64,000 nucleotides of DNA. Source: Sapientia aquatica. GTDB taxonomy: Bacteria; Pseudomonadota; Gammaproteobacteria; Burkholderiales; Burkholderiaceae_D. The DNA lies in the NCBI RefSeq assembly GCF_004358105.1, contig NZ_SMYL01000003.1, positions 191,371-255,370 of the forward strand. Direction: 5' to 3'. The position numbers were made by a program, and so were the translations under genes. This document shows positions 27,601 to 36,544 of this stretch, one piece after another. Positions within the stretch are counted from its first letter, which is position 1. Each line of letters starts with the position of its first letter. The notes below the pieces were generated by a model. That model was not told the origin of the DNA. It ran no database searches and worked only from the letters and a program-made list of their open reading frames with translations.

Positions 27601-28648
27601 GCCGCTCAACTGATTCATTTACAACTTTCCTGAGAGAGTTTACTGAACTGTCTACCTCCGCGAGTTTATCCGTAAGACTAAAAACTCTTTGGTCCCGCTC
27701 AGCGATTGCCTCGAGAAGCTCGTCAATATAATTATTTCGCTCGGACAACTCAATTAACTGACCACTTATCTTACTGTCACGTTCCGCAACTATGCGGTCT
27801 AGATTTACGATGTGCTCGCCGCGACTTATCACTTCATTTTGAAGAGAATCAATTAATAAATCCCGCTCAGAAATAACTTGATCCTGTGCCTGTGCCCATT
27901 TGGCGAAACCAACGTACTCTTTTATTAGATCAACTTTGTCACTATATAAAAACGATGCGCTCGGTGACGGTAATACTGTATTAGCACTCCCACATATAGC
28001 TAAAAAGTAAACAGGATCATTTAATGCACCCGACTTCTCCTTTAAACTCGTCCCATCATCGCGCCATACATTAAAAGCGTTATGCCCTCCTTCGATGGAT
28101 TGGACCACCGAGCCTAGTAAAAGCCGCTGGCCATAGTAACGAATGGAGGGAAACTGATTCTTCAATAGATTATCGAATTCGTTGAAATCCAATTCTTTGA
28201 CATGAAATTCATTTTGATCACTGCGCTCCTCAGCATATATAGGACGATTTGGAGAAGAAATAACAAGTACACCATCAGGACGGAGCACACGACGAATCTC
28301 CGCAATCATCTCAGCCTGCTCTAATAAATGCTCAATCGTCTCAAATGAGACCACAACATCAAATGTGGCATCACGAAAGCCCAAATCCGAAGCACTCCCC
28401 TGGCAAAAAGTTAGATTCTTTGATTTGTATGTTTTGGAAGCGTGTTCAACAGCCTCAATTGAAATATCTACCCCTACCACTGAGCGAGAAACATCCGACA
28501 GCATAGCTGAACCATAGCCCGCACCGCATGCTACGTCTAAGACATCTTTTTTTTCAACGATGTCCAATACTGAGGCATACCGATGATAATGCTCAAGCCT
28601 TATCCGGCCCTGCTCTGTAGGGATAAAGCGCTCACCTGTAAATTGCAT
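24605..28648 (-). CDS. Methyltransferase - coiled coil - GT2 - GT4 fusion protein
   Basis: This protein has 1347 residues and three parts. (1) Residues 1-230: a class I SAM methyltransferase with [15 protein letters not shown] (36-50), [14 protein letters not shown] and [13 protein letters not shown]. (2) Residues of about 250-570: a long coiled coil with heptad spacing. It includes seven near-identical 21-residue units (about 342-488, core [16 protein letters not shown]) and ends with SWRLTAPMR, a motif often found before glycosyltransferase domains. (3) A GT2 domain (about 690-900; [23 protein letters not shown]) and a GT4-like domain (about 955-1330; [30 protein letters not shown]). The design recalls WbdD, where a methyltransferase/kinase plus coiled coil caps and measures O9a O-antigen. 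GGAG precedes the ATG. Confidence 0.88.
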   Translation of the reverse strand: MQFTGERFIPTEQGRIRLEHYHRYASVLDIVEKKDVLDVACGAGYGSAMLSDVSRSVVGVDISIEAVEHASKTYKSKNLTFCQGSASDLGFRDATFDVVVSFETIEHLLEQAEMIAEIRRVLRPDGVLVISSPNRPIYAEERSDQNEFHVKELDFNEFDNLLKNQFPSIRYYGQRLLLGSVVQSIEGGHNAFNVWRDDGTSLKEKSGALNDPVYFLAICGSANTVLPSPSASFLYSDKVDLIKEYVGFAKWAQAQDQVISERDLLIDSLQNEVISRGEHIVNLDRIVAERDSKISGQLIELSERNNYIDELLEAIAERDQRVFSLTDKLAEVDSSVNSLRKVVNESVERHHVLLELISQRDGQINESAERHDALLELISKRDNQLNESAERHDALLELISKRDNQLNESAERHDALLELISKRDNQINESVERHHVLLELISQRDGQINESAERHHALLELISKRDNQINESVERHDALLELISERDNQIGSLSQSVSELGQLTNQLVDVKRSLFESERQLIASNHEIVKLETRIAELDRNITQCEHLNSVLHNQNNELRNSTSWRLTAPMRFVSSQFRRAASLDRRNGNLPYGLLRFVFRLLPVSDNKRAQLKNALYFTFPAAFRGTPSFEHWISTKRNSYLSEVIPQTYEVNKEVIPLSRAVQVQPTRSSQPLNKLTPSLQGLSFDKVSNPRVSIVIPTYGKLGYTVDCLRSIQHVGANVSFEVIVIEDASGDLEMDELRAVPNLKYHHNSKNLGFLLSCNQALTMANGEFLVLLNNDTEVTSGWLDALIDVFDRFPNAGLVGSRLVYPDGRQQEAGGIVWSDASAWNYGRMDNPARSEYSYLHESDYISGASIMVPMALFQKLGGFDELYVPAYCEDTDLAFRIREDGYKVFYQPASVVVHHEGISHGTDTNSGIKAYQIENQRKFLERWRSTLERENFYNAENPFLARDRSQLKKVVLVIDHYVPQPDRDAGSRTMWQFMCLFQKNGMSVKLWPQNLWPDPIYTPLLQQHGIEVMYGDEYANGFEDWIARNGASIDYVLLSRPHISIEFVDSLRKYSEATLLYYGHDVHHLRLADQYSLNPDPVVESELNKVKVWEEQIWADVDTVYYPAEGETNYVKNWIQVNAARARCFTIPVYAFDTFPHEPWANLAIRSGLLFVAGFAHVPNVDAAVWFVNEVLPLIHSTFPGLHTYLVGSNPAEEVKRLAGPDVTVTGFVTDDVLADYYQKARVSVAPLRFGGGMKGKVVEAMRFGLPCVTSPAGAQGFIDAESFLFVADNPQDFAAKVIELLQDNVVWECASQTSQNFARDRFSEDALWKIVVEDVDPTPYADVEARRLKITQQRKK
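27184..27624 (-). repeat. Seven tandem copies of a 63-bp coding repeat
   Basis: Seven in-frame copies with a period of exactly 63 bp start at 27184, 27247, 27310, 27373, 27436, 27499 and 27562. Each encodes 21 residues, three heptads of coiled coil. Copies 4 and 5 are identical. Copies 3 and 7 share the same set of variants (ggccatcacgctgtgatatc, cacgtgg), and copies 2 and 6 differ at one base. This indicates a duplicated block rather than only single-unit growth. Degenerate heptad repeats flank both sides. Confidence 0.95.
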
Positions 28649-29032
28649 TTATTTTATCTCCAAAACTAAATACATCAATTAGGAAACTAATTGATTGAAT
28701 CGACGCACTAGATTTCTGCACATAAGATCTAGGTTTTCAAACAAGAAATAATAGTTAGACTTTCGAAAATAAAGGGCCAGTCAAACACATGAAGTTGAAT
28801 CATCGCTAAAGTCATCTAGAGCGCGAATAATAACTTATGGGCGATAATTTGCAGTCAATTAAACGCAAGTAAAAATAAGAAAGAGTTATTTAATAAAAAT
28901 CAATTTAGCTCACTAATTATCAATCCTAGATCACCGAACACGCCAAAACAAAATACTAATAGTAGAGTTCGAGTCTAGTCGCATTACCTAGAAATTTTTA
29001 TTCGCCAATATTTGTCCCTTACTACGGTCACT
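28649..29032. other. AT-rich intergenic region upstream of the fusion gene
   Basis: This 384-bp gap lies between gmhB and the methyltransferase-glycosyltransferase gene, both on the minus strand. It is strongly AT-rich and probably holds a separate promoter for the fusion gene. No terminator hairpin, repeat or small gene was recognised. Confidence 0.4.
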
Positions 29033-29590
29033 TTAATTTTTAGTTTGAAGCGATTTGAGACAAAAATCAAAACTCAAGGTAGTCATATAATGATTGCTGC
29101 CCAAGTTCTCGGACGCATCAAGAGAAAAAATAACTTTCCCACTTACGCCAGCATTCCCTGCCGCCTCCATATCCGATTCCTTATCGCCAATCATGATCGA
29201 CCGACTCAAATCTATCTGATATTTCTCAGCCGCTTTCAACAACATCCCTGGATTTGGTTTACGATCAAGCGACTCTTTCTTATACTCCCCTACTCCATGC
29301 TCGGCGTGGTAAGGGCAAAAATAAACATCAGTAATCGGTGCACCTTCTTCTTCAAATCGCTTTTTCATCCAATCGGTAAGAATTAAAAAATCCTGTTCGG
29401 TGTAATAACCGCGCCCAATTCCCGCTTGGTTGGTGACCACTATGATTAAATATCCTTGGCGCTTCGCCTCACGGCATAATTCGAAAATACCGTCAATAAA
29501 ACGAAAGTCCTCGATCTTTGACGTATAACCCTCGTCGTGATTTATCACGCCATCACGATCTAAAAATAATGCTTTAGTTTTTAAGGACAT
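29033..29590 (-). CDS. gmhB: D-glycero-D-manno-heptose 1,7-bisphosphate 7-phosphatase
   Basis: This HAD-superfamily phosphatase of 185 residues removes the 7-phosphate from heptose 1,7-bisphosphate. The catalytic motif is [14 protein letters not shown] (nucleophile Asp11, general acid Asp13). Further motifs are [19 protein letters not shown] and [12 protein letters not shown]. In E. coli GmhB a zinc is held by CxH...CxC; here CPYH is kept but the second pair reads SLDRKP, so two zinc cysteines are absent. It is the last gene of the hddA-gmhA-hddC-gmhB set, which makes GDP-D-glycero-alpha-D-manno-heptose. Confidence 0.9.
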   Translation of the reverse strand: MSLKTKALFLDRDGVINHDEGYTSKIEDFRFIDGIFELCREAKRQGYLIIVVTNQAGIGRGYYTEQDFLILTDWMKKRFEEEGAPITDVYFCPYHAEHGVGEYKKESLDRKPNPGMLLKAAEKYQIDLSRSIMIGDKESDMEAAGNAGVSGKVIFSLDASENLGSNHYMTTLSFDFCLKSLQTKN

Positions 29591-29592
29591 TG

Positions 29593-30279
29593 CTAAACAC
29601 CGGCTAACAAAGTTTGAGCGCGCTCATAGTCATCCGGCACACCAATATCAATGAATAAGCCTTGGGTTATAAATCCACTAAATTGTTGTTGCTTAATCGC
29701 GGTGTAAAAGAAATCAGACTCTAAAGAAAAGTTTTCACCCAGCGCAAATTGATCCAGCAAGTGTGTAGGTAGGACATAGCAACCAGCATTGATTGTGCCG
29801 GGACCCGACATACCCTTTTCCAAAAAAGAGGTTACGCGTCCATCTTCAATGAGTACTCGGCCAAAGCGACCAGTGTCTGGCACTTCGCGCACGACAATCG
29901 CCGGGCGGTGCGTGTTATTCCACAATTGCTCTAGATCGGCGACTTCTAGGTCCAAATAAGTGTCACCATTAAACACAAATGCGTGATCTGATACGCAGCG
30001 GCAGAGCGACGCTCTGACGGCCCCGCCAGTTCCTAGTGGTTGCGACTCAACCTCGTACACCAATTCCATACCCAAATACTGACTGCCAAAATGGTTGCTA
30101 ATTTTATCGGCCATAAATCCTAAGGATAATACGACGCGCTCGAAACCTTTCTTAGCAAGTGACGACAGCAAAATTTCTAAGAAAGGACGCCCGGCTATAG
30201 GAGCCATCGGCTTAGGTAAGTCTGGCACGACCTCGCGCAACCGCGTGCCAAATCCGCCAGCCAAGACAATGGCTTCCAT
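29593..30279 (-). CDS. hddC: D-glycero-alpha-D-manno-heptose 1-phosphate guanylyltransferase
   Basis: This nucleotidyltransferase of 229 residues probably forms GDP-heptose from heptose 1-phosphate and GTP. It has [16 protein letters not shown], with the GxGxR nucleotide loop, [14 protein letters not shown] with the substrate lysine, [20 protein letters not shown] with the metal-binding Asp, and [10 protein letters not shown]. The sequence alone would fit several NDP-sugar pyrophosphorylases; the placement between gmhA and gmhB with hddA upstream gives the heptose assignment. ATG at 30279 overlaps the gmhA TGA by one base. Confidence 0.87.
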   Translation of the reverse strand: MEAIVLAGGFGTRLREVVPDLPKPMAPIAGRPFLEILLSSLAKKGFERVVLSLGFMADKISNHFGSQYLGMELVYEVESQPLGTGGAVRASLCRCVSDHAFVFNGDTYLDLEVADLEQLWNNTHRPAIVVREVPDTGRFGRVLIEDGRVTSFLEKGMSGPGTINAGCYVLPTHLLDQFALGENFSLESDFFYTAIKQQQFSGFITQGLFIDIGVPDDYERAQTLLAGV

Positions 30280-30866
30280 CAATTAGGCGCCTTGAAAATA
30301 GCATTTTCGACCAAGCCACACAAAATATGGCCTAGTACCAAATGCCCTTCTTGAATTTTAGGTGTATCTGAAGATGGCACTTCAAAAATATAATCGCACA
30401 GGTCACGCATTGGACCGCCGCGGTTACCAGTCATACCAATCGTGATAACGCCAAGAGATCGGGCCTCTTCAAATGCTCTCAAGATGTTCGGTGATTTACC
30501 TGAGGTGGAATATCCTATGAATACGTCGCCGGGCTTGCCGTGAGACTGGACTTGGCGTGAAAAGAGTTTTTCGTAGCCATAATCGTTACCCACGGCGGTT
30601 AGGATAGAAGTATCAGTAGTTAGCGCAAATGCGGATAAACCTGGACGGTCAAACGCAAAGCGACTGACAAATTCACCAGCGATATGCTGAGCGTCAGCAG
30701 CACTGCCGCCGTTGCCTGCCAATAAAATTTTGCCGCCTTGGTTCATGCAGTTAATACATGCTTCGGCGGCCTTTTCTACATTACTGAAAAGGGCTTTGTC
30801 TTCTAACATTGCCGCCATAACGCGCTGCGCTTCTGCTATTTGTGCGGAGATATAGCTATTCATCAT
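30279..30866 (-). CDS. gmhA: Sedoheptulose 7-phosphate isomerase
   Basis: This SIS-domain isomerase of about 195 residues converts sedoheptulose 7-phosphate to D-glycero-D-manno-heptose 7-phosphate, the first step toward nucleotide-activated heptose. Family motifs are LLAGNGGSAADAQHIAGEFVSRF, ALTTDTSILTAVGNDYGYE, FIGYSTSGKSPNI and EGHLVLGHILC, the last containing the conserved His/Glu region. ATG at 30866 overlaps the stop of hddA by 4 bp (ATGA). A second copy for LPS inner-core heptose is expected elsewhere in the genome; this one is dedicated to the surface-glycan locus by context. Confidence 0.93.
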   Translation of the reverse strand: MMNSYISAQIAEAQRVMAAMLEDKALFSNVEKAAEACINCMNQGGKILLAGNGGSAADAQHIAGEFVSRFAFDRPGLSAFALTTDTSILTAVGNDYGYEKLFSRQVQSHGKPGDVFIGYSTSGKSPNILRAFEEARSLGVITIGMTGNRGGPMRDLCDYIFEVPSSDTPKIQEGHLVLGHILCGLVENAIFKAPN

Positions 30867-31888
30867 ATTTTCCAAGCCTGAGTTCCATTTTTAGTAAAGT
30901 GGCAGTTGCTAACCTGCCCCTCGTAGCGATTTAACGTTCTGATCAGATTCATACGCTTTTCAGGTGGGACAAAAAACATCATAAATCCGCCACCGCCAGC
31001 TCCTGATACTTTTCCCGCTAACGCACCAGCTTTGATTGCCTCGTTATAAATTTCGTCAATTAATGGATTTGATACGGATTTTGCTGAGCGCTTTTTATTT
31101 TCCCATCCTAACAACATTGAATCCACAATCCCTTTGAAATCGCCTTTGAGCAGACATTCTTTCATTACCATCGCTTCACGCTTAAGACCATGCATAGCCT
31201 CCATCGCATCATCGTGGCCATGCTTCATGTTATTGCTTTGATCTGCAATAATTTTTGCTGACTCGCGCGAGACACCGGTATAAAACAAGATTAGTGACGC
31301 CTCCAATTCGCACAGGATCCAATTTTTAATCCGCAAGGGATTAACAATCGTGCGCCCCTCCGCATAAAATTCCATAAAATTGAAACCACCAAATGTTGCG
31401 GAATACTGATCTTGGCGTCCACCCTGGAGTCCACAATCAACCCGCTCAATGTCAAAAGCAAGACTAGCAATTTTATAATCATCAAGAGGTAAATTTAATA
31501 ACTCTGCAAACGCTTTAATTATCACTACAACTAATGTAGATGAAGACCCCAAACCAGAACCCACTGGTGCGTCACTGAACGTACTTAATTCCAATGGAAT
31601 TTTCTTACCACCGTTGTATTCTTCAATGATTCTGTTATACACAGCTTTATGCAAATCTAGACGCCGATCTAACACCAATGGCTCATCAAATCCAAATAAC
31701 AGGCTTTCATTTTTATCCGTGGCGTTAAACTTAATGATTGGATTTTCCAACGGGTGGATCACTGCATATGCATACCTGTCAATCGTCGCATTTAAAACAT
31801 AGCCGCCGTGAACATCAGAGTAAGGTGATACATCTGTACCGCCGCCAGCCAATCCTAATCGCAATGGTGCCCTAGCACGAACTAACAT
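30863..31888 (-). CDS. hddA: D-glycero-alpha-D-manno-heptose 7-phosphate kinase (GHMP family)
   Basis: This GHMP kinase of 341 residues phosphorylates heptose 7-phosphate at C1 to the alpha-1,7-bisphosphate. It shows RARAPLRLGLAGGGTDVSPY at the N-terminus, the ATP-binding PVGSGLGSSST loop, LQGGRQDQYSATFGG and the C-terminal KVSGAGGGGFMMFF. This matches HddA and WcbL, the alpha-specific kinases of the GDP-heptose route, rather than the RfaE/HldE type used for ADP-heptose. AAAGGA precedes the ATG. It leads the four-gene heptose set and lies 122 bp downstream of wzt. Confidence 0.92.
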   Translation of the reverse strand: MLVRARAPLRLGLAGGGTDVSPYSDVHGGYVLNATIDRYAYAVIHPLENPIIKFNATDKNESLLFGFDEPLVLDRRLDLHKAVYNRIIEEYNGGKKIPLELSTFSDAPVGSGLGSSSTLVVVIIKAFAELLNLPLDDYKIASLAFDIERVDCGLQGGRQDQYSATFGGFNFMEFYAEGRTIVNPLRIKNWILCELEASLILFYTGVSRESAKIIADQSNNMKHGHDDAMEAMHGLKREAMVMKECLLKGDFKGIVDSMLLGWENKKRSAKSVSNPLIDEIYNEAIKAGALAGKVSGAGGGGFMMFFVPPEKRMNLIRTLNRYEGQVSNCHFTKNGTQAWKI

Positions 31889-32010
31889 ATAAATCCTTTA
31901 TATATTAAATAATAACCTCGGTGAACTGCTGAACTTTGCACGACCTAATATCATCGCTCTTTTTGATTGAGTGTTTTCCGCTATTAAACTCGAAGTAATA
32001 GTTCAGTAAT

Positions 32011-33375
32011 CTAACTTTTCGCCAAACTTATCTTCACCATATCCAGTCCAATCAGCCCCATGCACACCGATGTAGCGTGCACTTTAATTACTAATGCGTC
32101 ATGCAACCATTGGTGTTGAACATGCTCTTGCTGGGTACCATCGGCAATAGCCGGCGAAATACTGTAGTCACCCGTTGGCAAGCGCGGCAAACGAAACTCA
32201 AATCGCGCTGAAAAATCCGCGCCGGGTGGAATGTACACGGGCGTATTTTGGTAGGCCAAATAGGTGTTATCGCAAAAAATCACTTGTCCCAATCTATCCT
32301 TCATCTGAAACCCAATGATGGGACGACATAACTCTTGAACGGCCTGGCATTTTATTTCAAGCACCATTTTCTCTCCGCCGACGATCCAATTCAGCGGTGC
32401 GTACTCAGTATCTAAAATTTGGACAGAAACAATTTTGGCCCCACCAGCACCAAACCCTGCTTGCTCGTCATTAAAGTTAAAGACCTCGATGTCATTGCGC
32501 AAGTTAGATCCATTAATTAATGCGTCGCGCATATCTCGAGCAACAACAGCGGCTTTTTCCTCAATAACTTTTTCTTTAGTGCTCTCTATTCCGTTTATGT
32601 CTTGCGTCGTTGAATAGAGATTAGCCATGTACTGGGTCACGATTTCTTTTGGGATCCCTTGCGCAACAATTCGACCTTTTTGCAAAAGAACTGCTTGACT
32701 ACACAAATTCACCACTGCACCTGTGTCGTGACTTACGAACAAAACGGTTCCATTTTGCATAAAAGCACGCAAAAAGCGCATACACTTTTGGGTAAAAAAC
32801 ACATCACCGACAGAAAGTGCTTCATCAATTACCAAAATATCGGCATCAACGTGAGCAATTACGGCAAACGCCAATCTAACCATCATCCCGCTTGAATACG
32901 TCTTGACAGGTTGTTCAATAAAATCGCCTATGTCAGCGAACTGAATAATTGCGTCAAATCGTTGATCGATTTCATGGCTACTTAAACCCAGCACTGACGC
33001 GTTCATATACACGTTTTCGCGACCGGTAAATTCTGGATTAAAGCCTGAACCGAGCTCAAGCAGCGCGGCAACCCGGCCATTAGTTTGGATAGTCCCCGTC
33101 GTTGGTGTTAAGGTACCGCAAATGATTTGTAACAGTGTTGATTTCCCTCCGCCGTTTTTACCAACGACTGCATAGGTCTCGCCCTTTTTAACCTCAAATG
33201 AGATATCACTGAGCGCCCAGAACTCGTTGAAATATTTCTTTACCGTGAGACCCAATAAACGTTGCAATCTCGGCAAAATAAATTGCTTAAGGCGGTTCCG
33301 TGGGTTTTCATAAATCTCATAGCATTTGCTAATATTGCTGATGCGTATTGCTATTTCATTGTTTTCAAAGGACAT
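32011..33375 (-). CDS. wzt: O-antigen ABC transporter ATPase with C-terminal extra domain (Wzt)
   Basis: This 454-residue ATPase of the polysaccharide ABC exporter drives transport of undecaprenyl-linked O-antigen across the inner membrane. The ATPase half holds Walker A GKNGGGKST (72-80, with Gly where Ala is usual), signature YSSGM (160-164), Walker B LVIDE (181-185) and the switch His216. A linker of about 70 residues leads to a beta-rich C-terminal domain (about 310-454, starting AKIVSVQILD). In E. coli O8/O9a Wzt this domain binds the modified end of the chain and is required for export. ATG at 33375 overlaps wzm by 11 bp. Confidence 0.91.
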   Translation of the reverse strand: MSFENNEIAIRISNISKCYEIYENPRNRLKQFILPRLQRLLGLTVKKYFNEFWALSDISFEVKKGETYAVVGKNGGGKSTLLQIICGTLTPTTGTIQTNGRVAALLELGSGFNPEFTGRENVYMNASVLGLSSHEIDQRFDAIIQFADIGDFIEQPVKTYSSGMMVRLAFAVIAHVDADILVIDEALSVGDVFFTQKCMRFLRAFMQNGTVLFVSHDTGAVVNLCSQAVLLQKGRIVAQGIPKEIVTQYMANLYSTTQDINGIESTKEKVIEEKAAVVARDMRDALINGSNLRNDIEVFNFNDEQAGFGAGGAKIVSVQILDTEYAPLNWIVGGEKMVLEIKCQAVQELCRPIIGFQMKDRLGQVIFCDNTYLAYQNTPVYIPPGADFSARFEFRLPRLPTGDYSISPAIADGTQQEHVQHQWLHDALVIKVHATSVCMGLIGLDMVKISLAKS

Positions 33376-34219
33376 CAGCAAAGCCCTTCCTAGTCTTTTG
33401 AAAAAAAACATAACCAACCCAAGCGATCACGCAGGCAATCAATGTGTAGATTCCTAGGCCCATCCAGTTGGGTTGATTACCCCAAATTAAAACCTCGCGT
33501 GCCTGCTCAATAATGAATGTCAAAGGATTAGCAATTAGGTATGGACGCATTTCGACTGGTACAGCAGTAATCGGATAAAAAACCGGAGCTAAAAACATCA
33601 ACATTGTTGTGATAATCGTTATCGTCTGCCCAATATCACGCAAAAACACGCCCAGCGCGGCCAAGAACCAGGTAAGCCCCATCGTTAAAATTACTATCGG
33701 TAAAATTACAAATGGAATAAATATCAATGTCCATTGCAGGTAACCGTTAAAGATAAAAAACGCTAATAACAAAACGGTCATACTAATTAAGCTATGAAAT
33801 AAATTTGCCCCCAAGGAAACAATCGGCAAAATTTCGATTGGAAAAACGACTTTCTTCACATAATTCACATTATTTAAGATTAAGCTCGGAGATCGATTCA
33901 ATGATTCACAAAAAAGAGTTTGAACGATCATTCCTACAAAAAGCACCACCGCAAATTCAGTCTTACTACCACTAGCTGAAGCGCCCCCCCAACGAGATTT
34001 AAAAATTTCAGAAAAAACAAAGGTGTATACCATCAACATAAAAACGGGATTAAAAAATGACCACAACAAACCCATGGCAGAGCCTTTGTAGCGCCCGATT
34101 ACTTCTCGCTTGCCCATCTGAAAAATCAATTGTCGATGTTGAATTAAACTCTGAATCAACGAGGCAACCGAAGTAGGTTGCACTGCATGCGGGTTGACTG
34201 ATCCTAGTTGTGAACTCAT
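33365..34219 (-). CDS. wzm: O-antigen ABC transporter permease (Wzm)
   Basis: This 284-residue permease has the ABC-2 topology, with an amphipathic N-terminal part and six membrane segments. The pattern QMGKREVIGRYKGSAMGLLWSFFNPVFMLMVYTFVF is typical of Wzm/KpsM-like exporters. The conserved cytoplasmic loop LFCESLNRSPSLILNNVNYVKKVVFPIEILP lies mid-protein, and the end has ANPLTFIIEQAREVLIW. ATG at 34219 overlaps the rmlC stop by 4 bp (ATGA), so wzm is translated in coupling with the rhamnose genes. It works with the adjacent Wzt. Confidence 0.92.
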   Translation of the reverse strand: MSSQLGSVNPHAVQPTSVASLIQSLIQHRQLIFQMGKREVIGRYKGSAMGLLWSFFNPVFMLMVYTFVFSEIFKSRWGGASASGSKTEFAVVLFVGMIVQTLFCESLNRSPSLILNNVNYVKKVVFPIEILPIVSLGANLFHSLISMTVLLLAFFIFNGYLQWTLIFIPFVILPIVILTMGLTWFLAALGVFLRDIGQTITIITTMLMFLAPVFYPITAVPVEMRPYLIANPLTFIIEQAREVLIWGNQPNWMGLGIYTLIACVIAWVGYVFFQKTRKGFADVL

Positions 34220-34761
34220 GAAAAACACTCAGCCTGCGAAATTGTCATGGCTTGCTTATCTTTTGCAGACAAAGCAGGCATCTCCTGATGCGGCCACTGA
34301 ATAGCCAATTCAGGATCATTCCAAGCCAAGCTACGTTCGAACTCAGGTGCCCAATAGTCGGTCGTTTTATACAAAAATTCAGCAGAATCGGACAACACAA
34401 CAAAGCCATGCGCAAAACCTTCTGGCACCCAGAACATACGTTTATTTTCTGCAGACAATTCAATACCTATATGCTTACCAAAGGTAGGCGAACTGCGGCG
34501 CAAATCTACTGCCACGTCAAATACCGTGCCTTGCACCACACGAACTAATTTTCCCTGTGGTTGCTGGATTTGGTAATGAAGTCCGCGCAGGACGTTCTTT
34601 ACCGATCGGCTGTGGTTATCTTGGACAAAATTTGCTTTGCGTCCGATGAGTTCTTCAAACTTGCGTTGGTTAAAACTCTCAAAGAAAAAGCCACGGTCAT
34701 CACCATACACCGTGGGTTCAATAATGAATAAATCGGGGATTGCTGTTGCTATTGCCTTCAT
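34216..34761 (-). CDS. rmlC: dTDP-4-dehydrorhamnose 3,5-epimerase
   Basis: This cupin-fold epimerase of 181 residues catalyses the third step of dTDP-L-rhamnose synthesis. It has [39 protein letters not shown] with the catalytic His62, [16 protein letters not shown] and [15 protein letters not shown]. Length and motifs match the family in full. Both ends overlap neighbours by 4 bp (rmlA upstream, wzm downstream), consistent with one coupled operon rmlB-rmlD-rmlA-rmlC-wzm-wzt. Confidence 0.95.
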   Translation of the reverse strand: MKAIATAIPDLFIIEPTVYGDDRGFFFESFNQRKFEELIGRKANFVQDNHSRSVKNVLRGLHYQIQQPQGKLVRVVQGTVFDVAVDLRRSSPTFGKHIGIELSAENKRMFWVPEGFAHGFVVLSDSAEFLYKTTDYWAPEFERSLAWNDPELAIQWPHQEMPALSAKDKQAMTISQAECFS

Positions 34762-35645
34762 GGGTACACTTTGTCCTCTAACAAACGCAGCATGTATTGG
34801 CCGTAGCCATTCTTTGCTAACGGTTGCGCTAATTTAGTTAATTGTTCTGCGTTGATAAAGCCTTTGCGGTAGGCGATTTCTTCTGGGCAGGCTACTTTTA
34901 AGCCTTGGCGATTTTCTATGGTTTGAATGAAATTGCTGGCTTCCATTAAGCTTTCGTGCGTGCCGGTATCTAACCACGCGTAACCACGGCCCATGATTTC
35001 GACATTGAGTTTTTTACGTTCCAAATAAATGCGATTGACGTCAGTGATTTCCAATTCACCACGCGCTGATGGTTTCAAATTGGATGCGATCTCGATGACA
35101 TCGTTGTCGTAGAAATAGAGACCAGTGACGGCGTAATTACTTTTCGGCTTTAATGGCTTCTCTTCCAAGCTAGTGGCTTGTCCGTCGGCGTCAAAGGCTA
35201 CGACACCATAGCGCTCCGGATCTTGGACATGATAGGCAAATACAGTTGCGCCTTGATCTTGCTGAGTCGCTGCTTTGAGTTGCTGCTCAAGATTATGACC
35301 ATAGAAAATATTGTCACCCAACACCAAGGCAGTCGGGCAATCACCGATAAATTCTTTGCCGATGATAAATGCCTGCGCAAGTCCATCGGGACTTGGTTGC
35401 ACGGCGTACTGCAGGTTCAGGCCCCATTCGCTGCCATCACCCAGCAACTGCTCAAAGCGCGGGGTATCTTGCGGCGTCGAGATGATCAGGATGTCGCGGA
35501 TGCCGGCCAGCATCAATGTGCTGAGCGGGTAATAAATCATTGGCTTGTCGTAGACCGGCAGCAATTGCTTGGAAACTGCTTTGGTTACGGGGTACAAGCG
35601 TGTGCCGGAACCGCCGGCTAGGATGATACCTTTGCGTGCTTTCAT
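34758..35645 (-). CDS. rmlA: Glucose-1-phosphate thymidylyltransferase
   Basis: This enzyme of 295 residues makes dTDP-glucose from glucose 1-phosphate and dTTP, the first step for dTDP-rhamnose and also for dTDP-Fuc4NAc. The N-terminus has [16 protein letters not shown] (nucleotide loop 11-17) and [18 protein letters not shown] with the catalytic lysine at Lys26. [10 protein letters not shown] gives the metal site, and [29 protein letters not shown] and [10 protein letters not shown] are all present. It overlaps rmlD and rmlC by 4 bp each. Confidence 0.96.
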   Translation of the reverse strand: MKARKGIILAGGSGTRLYPVTKAVSKQLLPVYDKPMIYYPLSTLMLAGIRDILIISTPQDTPRFEQLLGDGSEWGLNLQYAVQPSPDGLAQAFIIGKEFIGDCPTALVLGDNIFYGHNLEQQLKAATQQDQGATVFAYHVQDPERYGVVAFDADGQATSLEEKPLKPKSNYAVTGLYFYDNDVIEIASNLKPSARGELEITDVNRIYLERKKLNVEIMGRGYAWLDTGTHESLMEASNFIQTIENRQGLKVACPEEIAYRKGFINAEQLTKLAQPLAKNGYGQYMLRLLEDKVYP

Positions 35646-36544
35646 GATTTTCTTTCGATAATTTCTGACAGCATTCGGGTTACGCCAACTTGCCAGTTCG
35701 GCAGCGTCAGATTAAAAGTTGCTTTCAACTTATCCGTATTGAGGCGCGAATTGGATGGCCTTGGCGCGGGCAATGGATAGGCCGTCGCTGGAATTGGTTT
35801 GATTGCGTCAGACTGCACCTTAATGTCCAATCCATTTTTACGGCCAAACTCAATGGCAAAGCGCGCATAGTCATACCAAGTCGTAACGCCAGCCGCGGCT
35901 AGATGATAAATACCTGCTTTCTCGGGCCGCTGCAGCGCTTGCGGAATGCACTGCGCTGTGACGTCGGCCAATAGCTCGGCACCAGTCGGCGCTCCAAATT
36001 GGTCATTGATAACATTAAGCTGGTCGCGCTCTTGCGCTAAGCGCAGCATTGTTTTAGCGAAGTTGCCGCCACGTGCAGCGCAGACCCAACTCGTTCTGAA
36101 AATCAGATACTGACATTCAGACGCGCGAATTGCTTCTTCGCCAGCTAGCTTAGTTTTGCCATAAACACTTAATGGAGCCGTTTGATCCGATTCCTGCCAG
36201 AACTGCTGGCCGCTACCATCGAAAACGTAATCGGTTGAGTAGTGAATCAACCATGCGCCTAAACGTTTGGCTTCATTCGCCAACAGCGCTGGCGCTAATG
36301 CGTTTACTTTGGTCGCTAATTCAACCTCGGACTCTGCTTTATCGACTGCGGTGTAGGCAGCGGCATTGACGATTACGTCAGGAGCGATGGTCCGTATCGT
36401 CGCAACGATACCTTCCAGATCGGCAAAATCACCGCAAAATTCTTGGCTGTTAGTGCTCAACGCAACTAACTCACCCAAAGGTGCCAGACTGCGCTGCAAT
36501 TCCCAACCTAGTTGACCGTTTTTACCAAATAAAAGGATTTTCAC
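35642..36544 (-). CDS. rmlD: dTDP-4-dehydrorhamnose reductase
   Basis: This SDR of 300 residues reduces dTDP-4-keto-L-rhamnose to dTDP-L-rhamnose. Its NAD(P)H motif is [11 protein letters not shown] (6-16). Other conserved stretches are [12 protein letters not shown] (60-71), [10 protein letters not shown] (101-110), the catalytic [10 protein letters not shown] (Tyr128, Lys132) and RTSWVC. Length is normal. It overlaps rmlB upstream and rmlA downstream by 4 bp each. Confidence 0.95.
   Translation of the reverse strand: MKILLFGKNGQLGWELQRSLAPLGELVALSTNSQEFCGDFADLEGIVATIRTIAPDVIVNAAAYTAVDKAESEVELATKVNALAPALLANEAKRLGAWLIHYSTDYVFDGSGQQFWQESDQTAPLSVYGKTKLAGEEAIRASECQYLIFRTSWVCAARGGNFAKTMLRLAQERDQLNVINDQFGAPTGAELLADVTAQCIPQALQRPEKAGIYHLAAAGVTTWYDYARFAIEFGRKNGLDIKVQSDAIKPIPATAYPLPAPRPSNSRLNTDKLKATFNLTLPNWQVGVTRMLSEIIERKS

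Noticed and set aside
27184-27624. CRISPR array
   Set aside because: The repeats are directly tandem without unique spacers, in frame, and lie within a coding region.
27259-27633. 124-codon open frame on the plus strand with repeats of the type [12 protein letters not shown]
   Set aside because: It is the antisense of the 63-bp coding repeat. Its regular look comes only from the repeat, and it has no ribosome-binding site.
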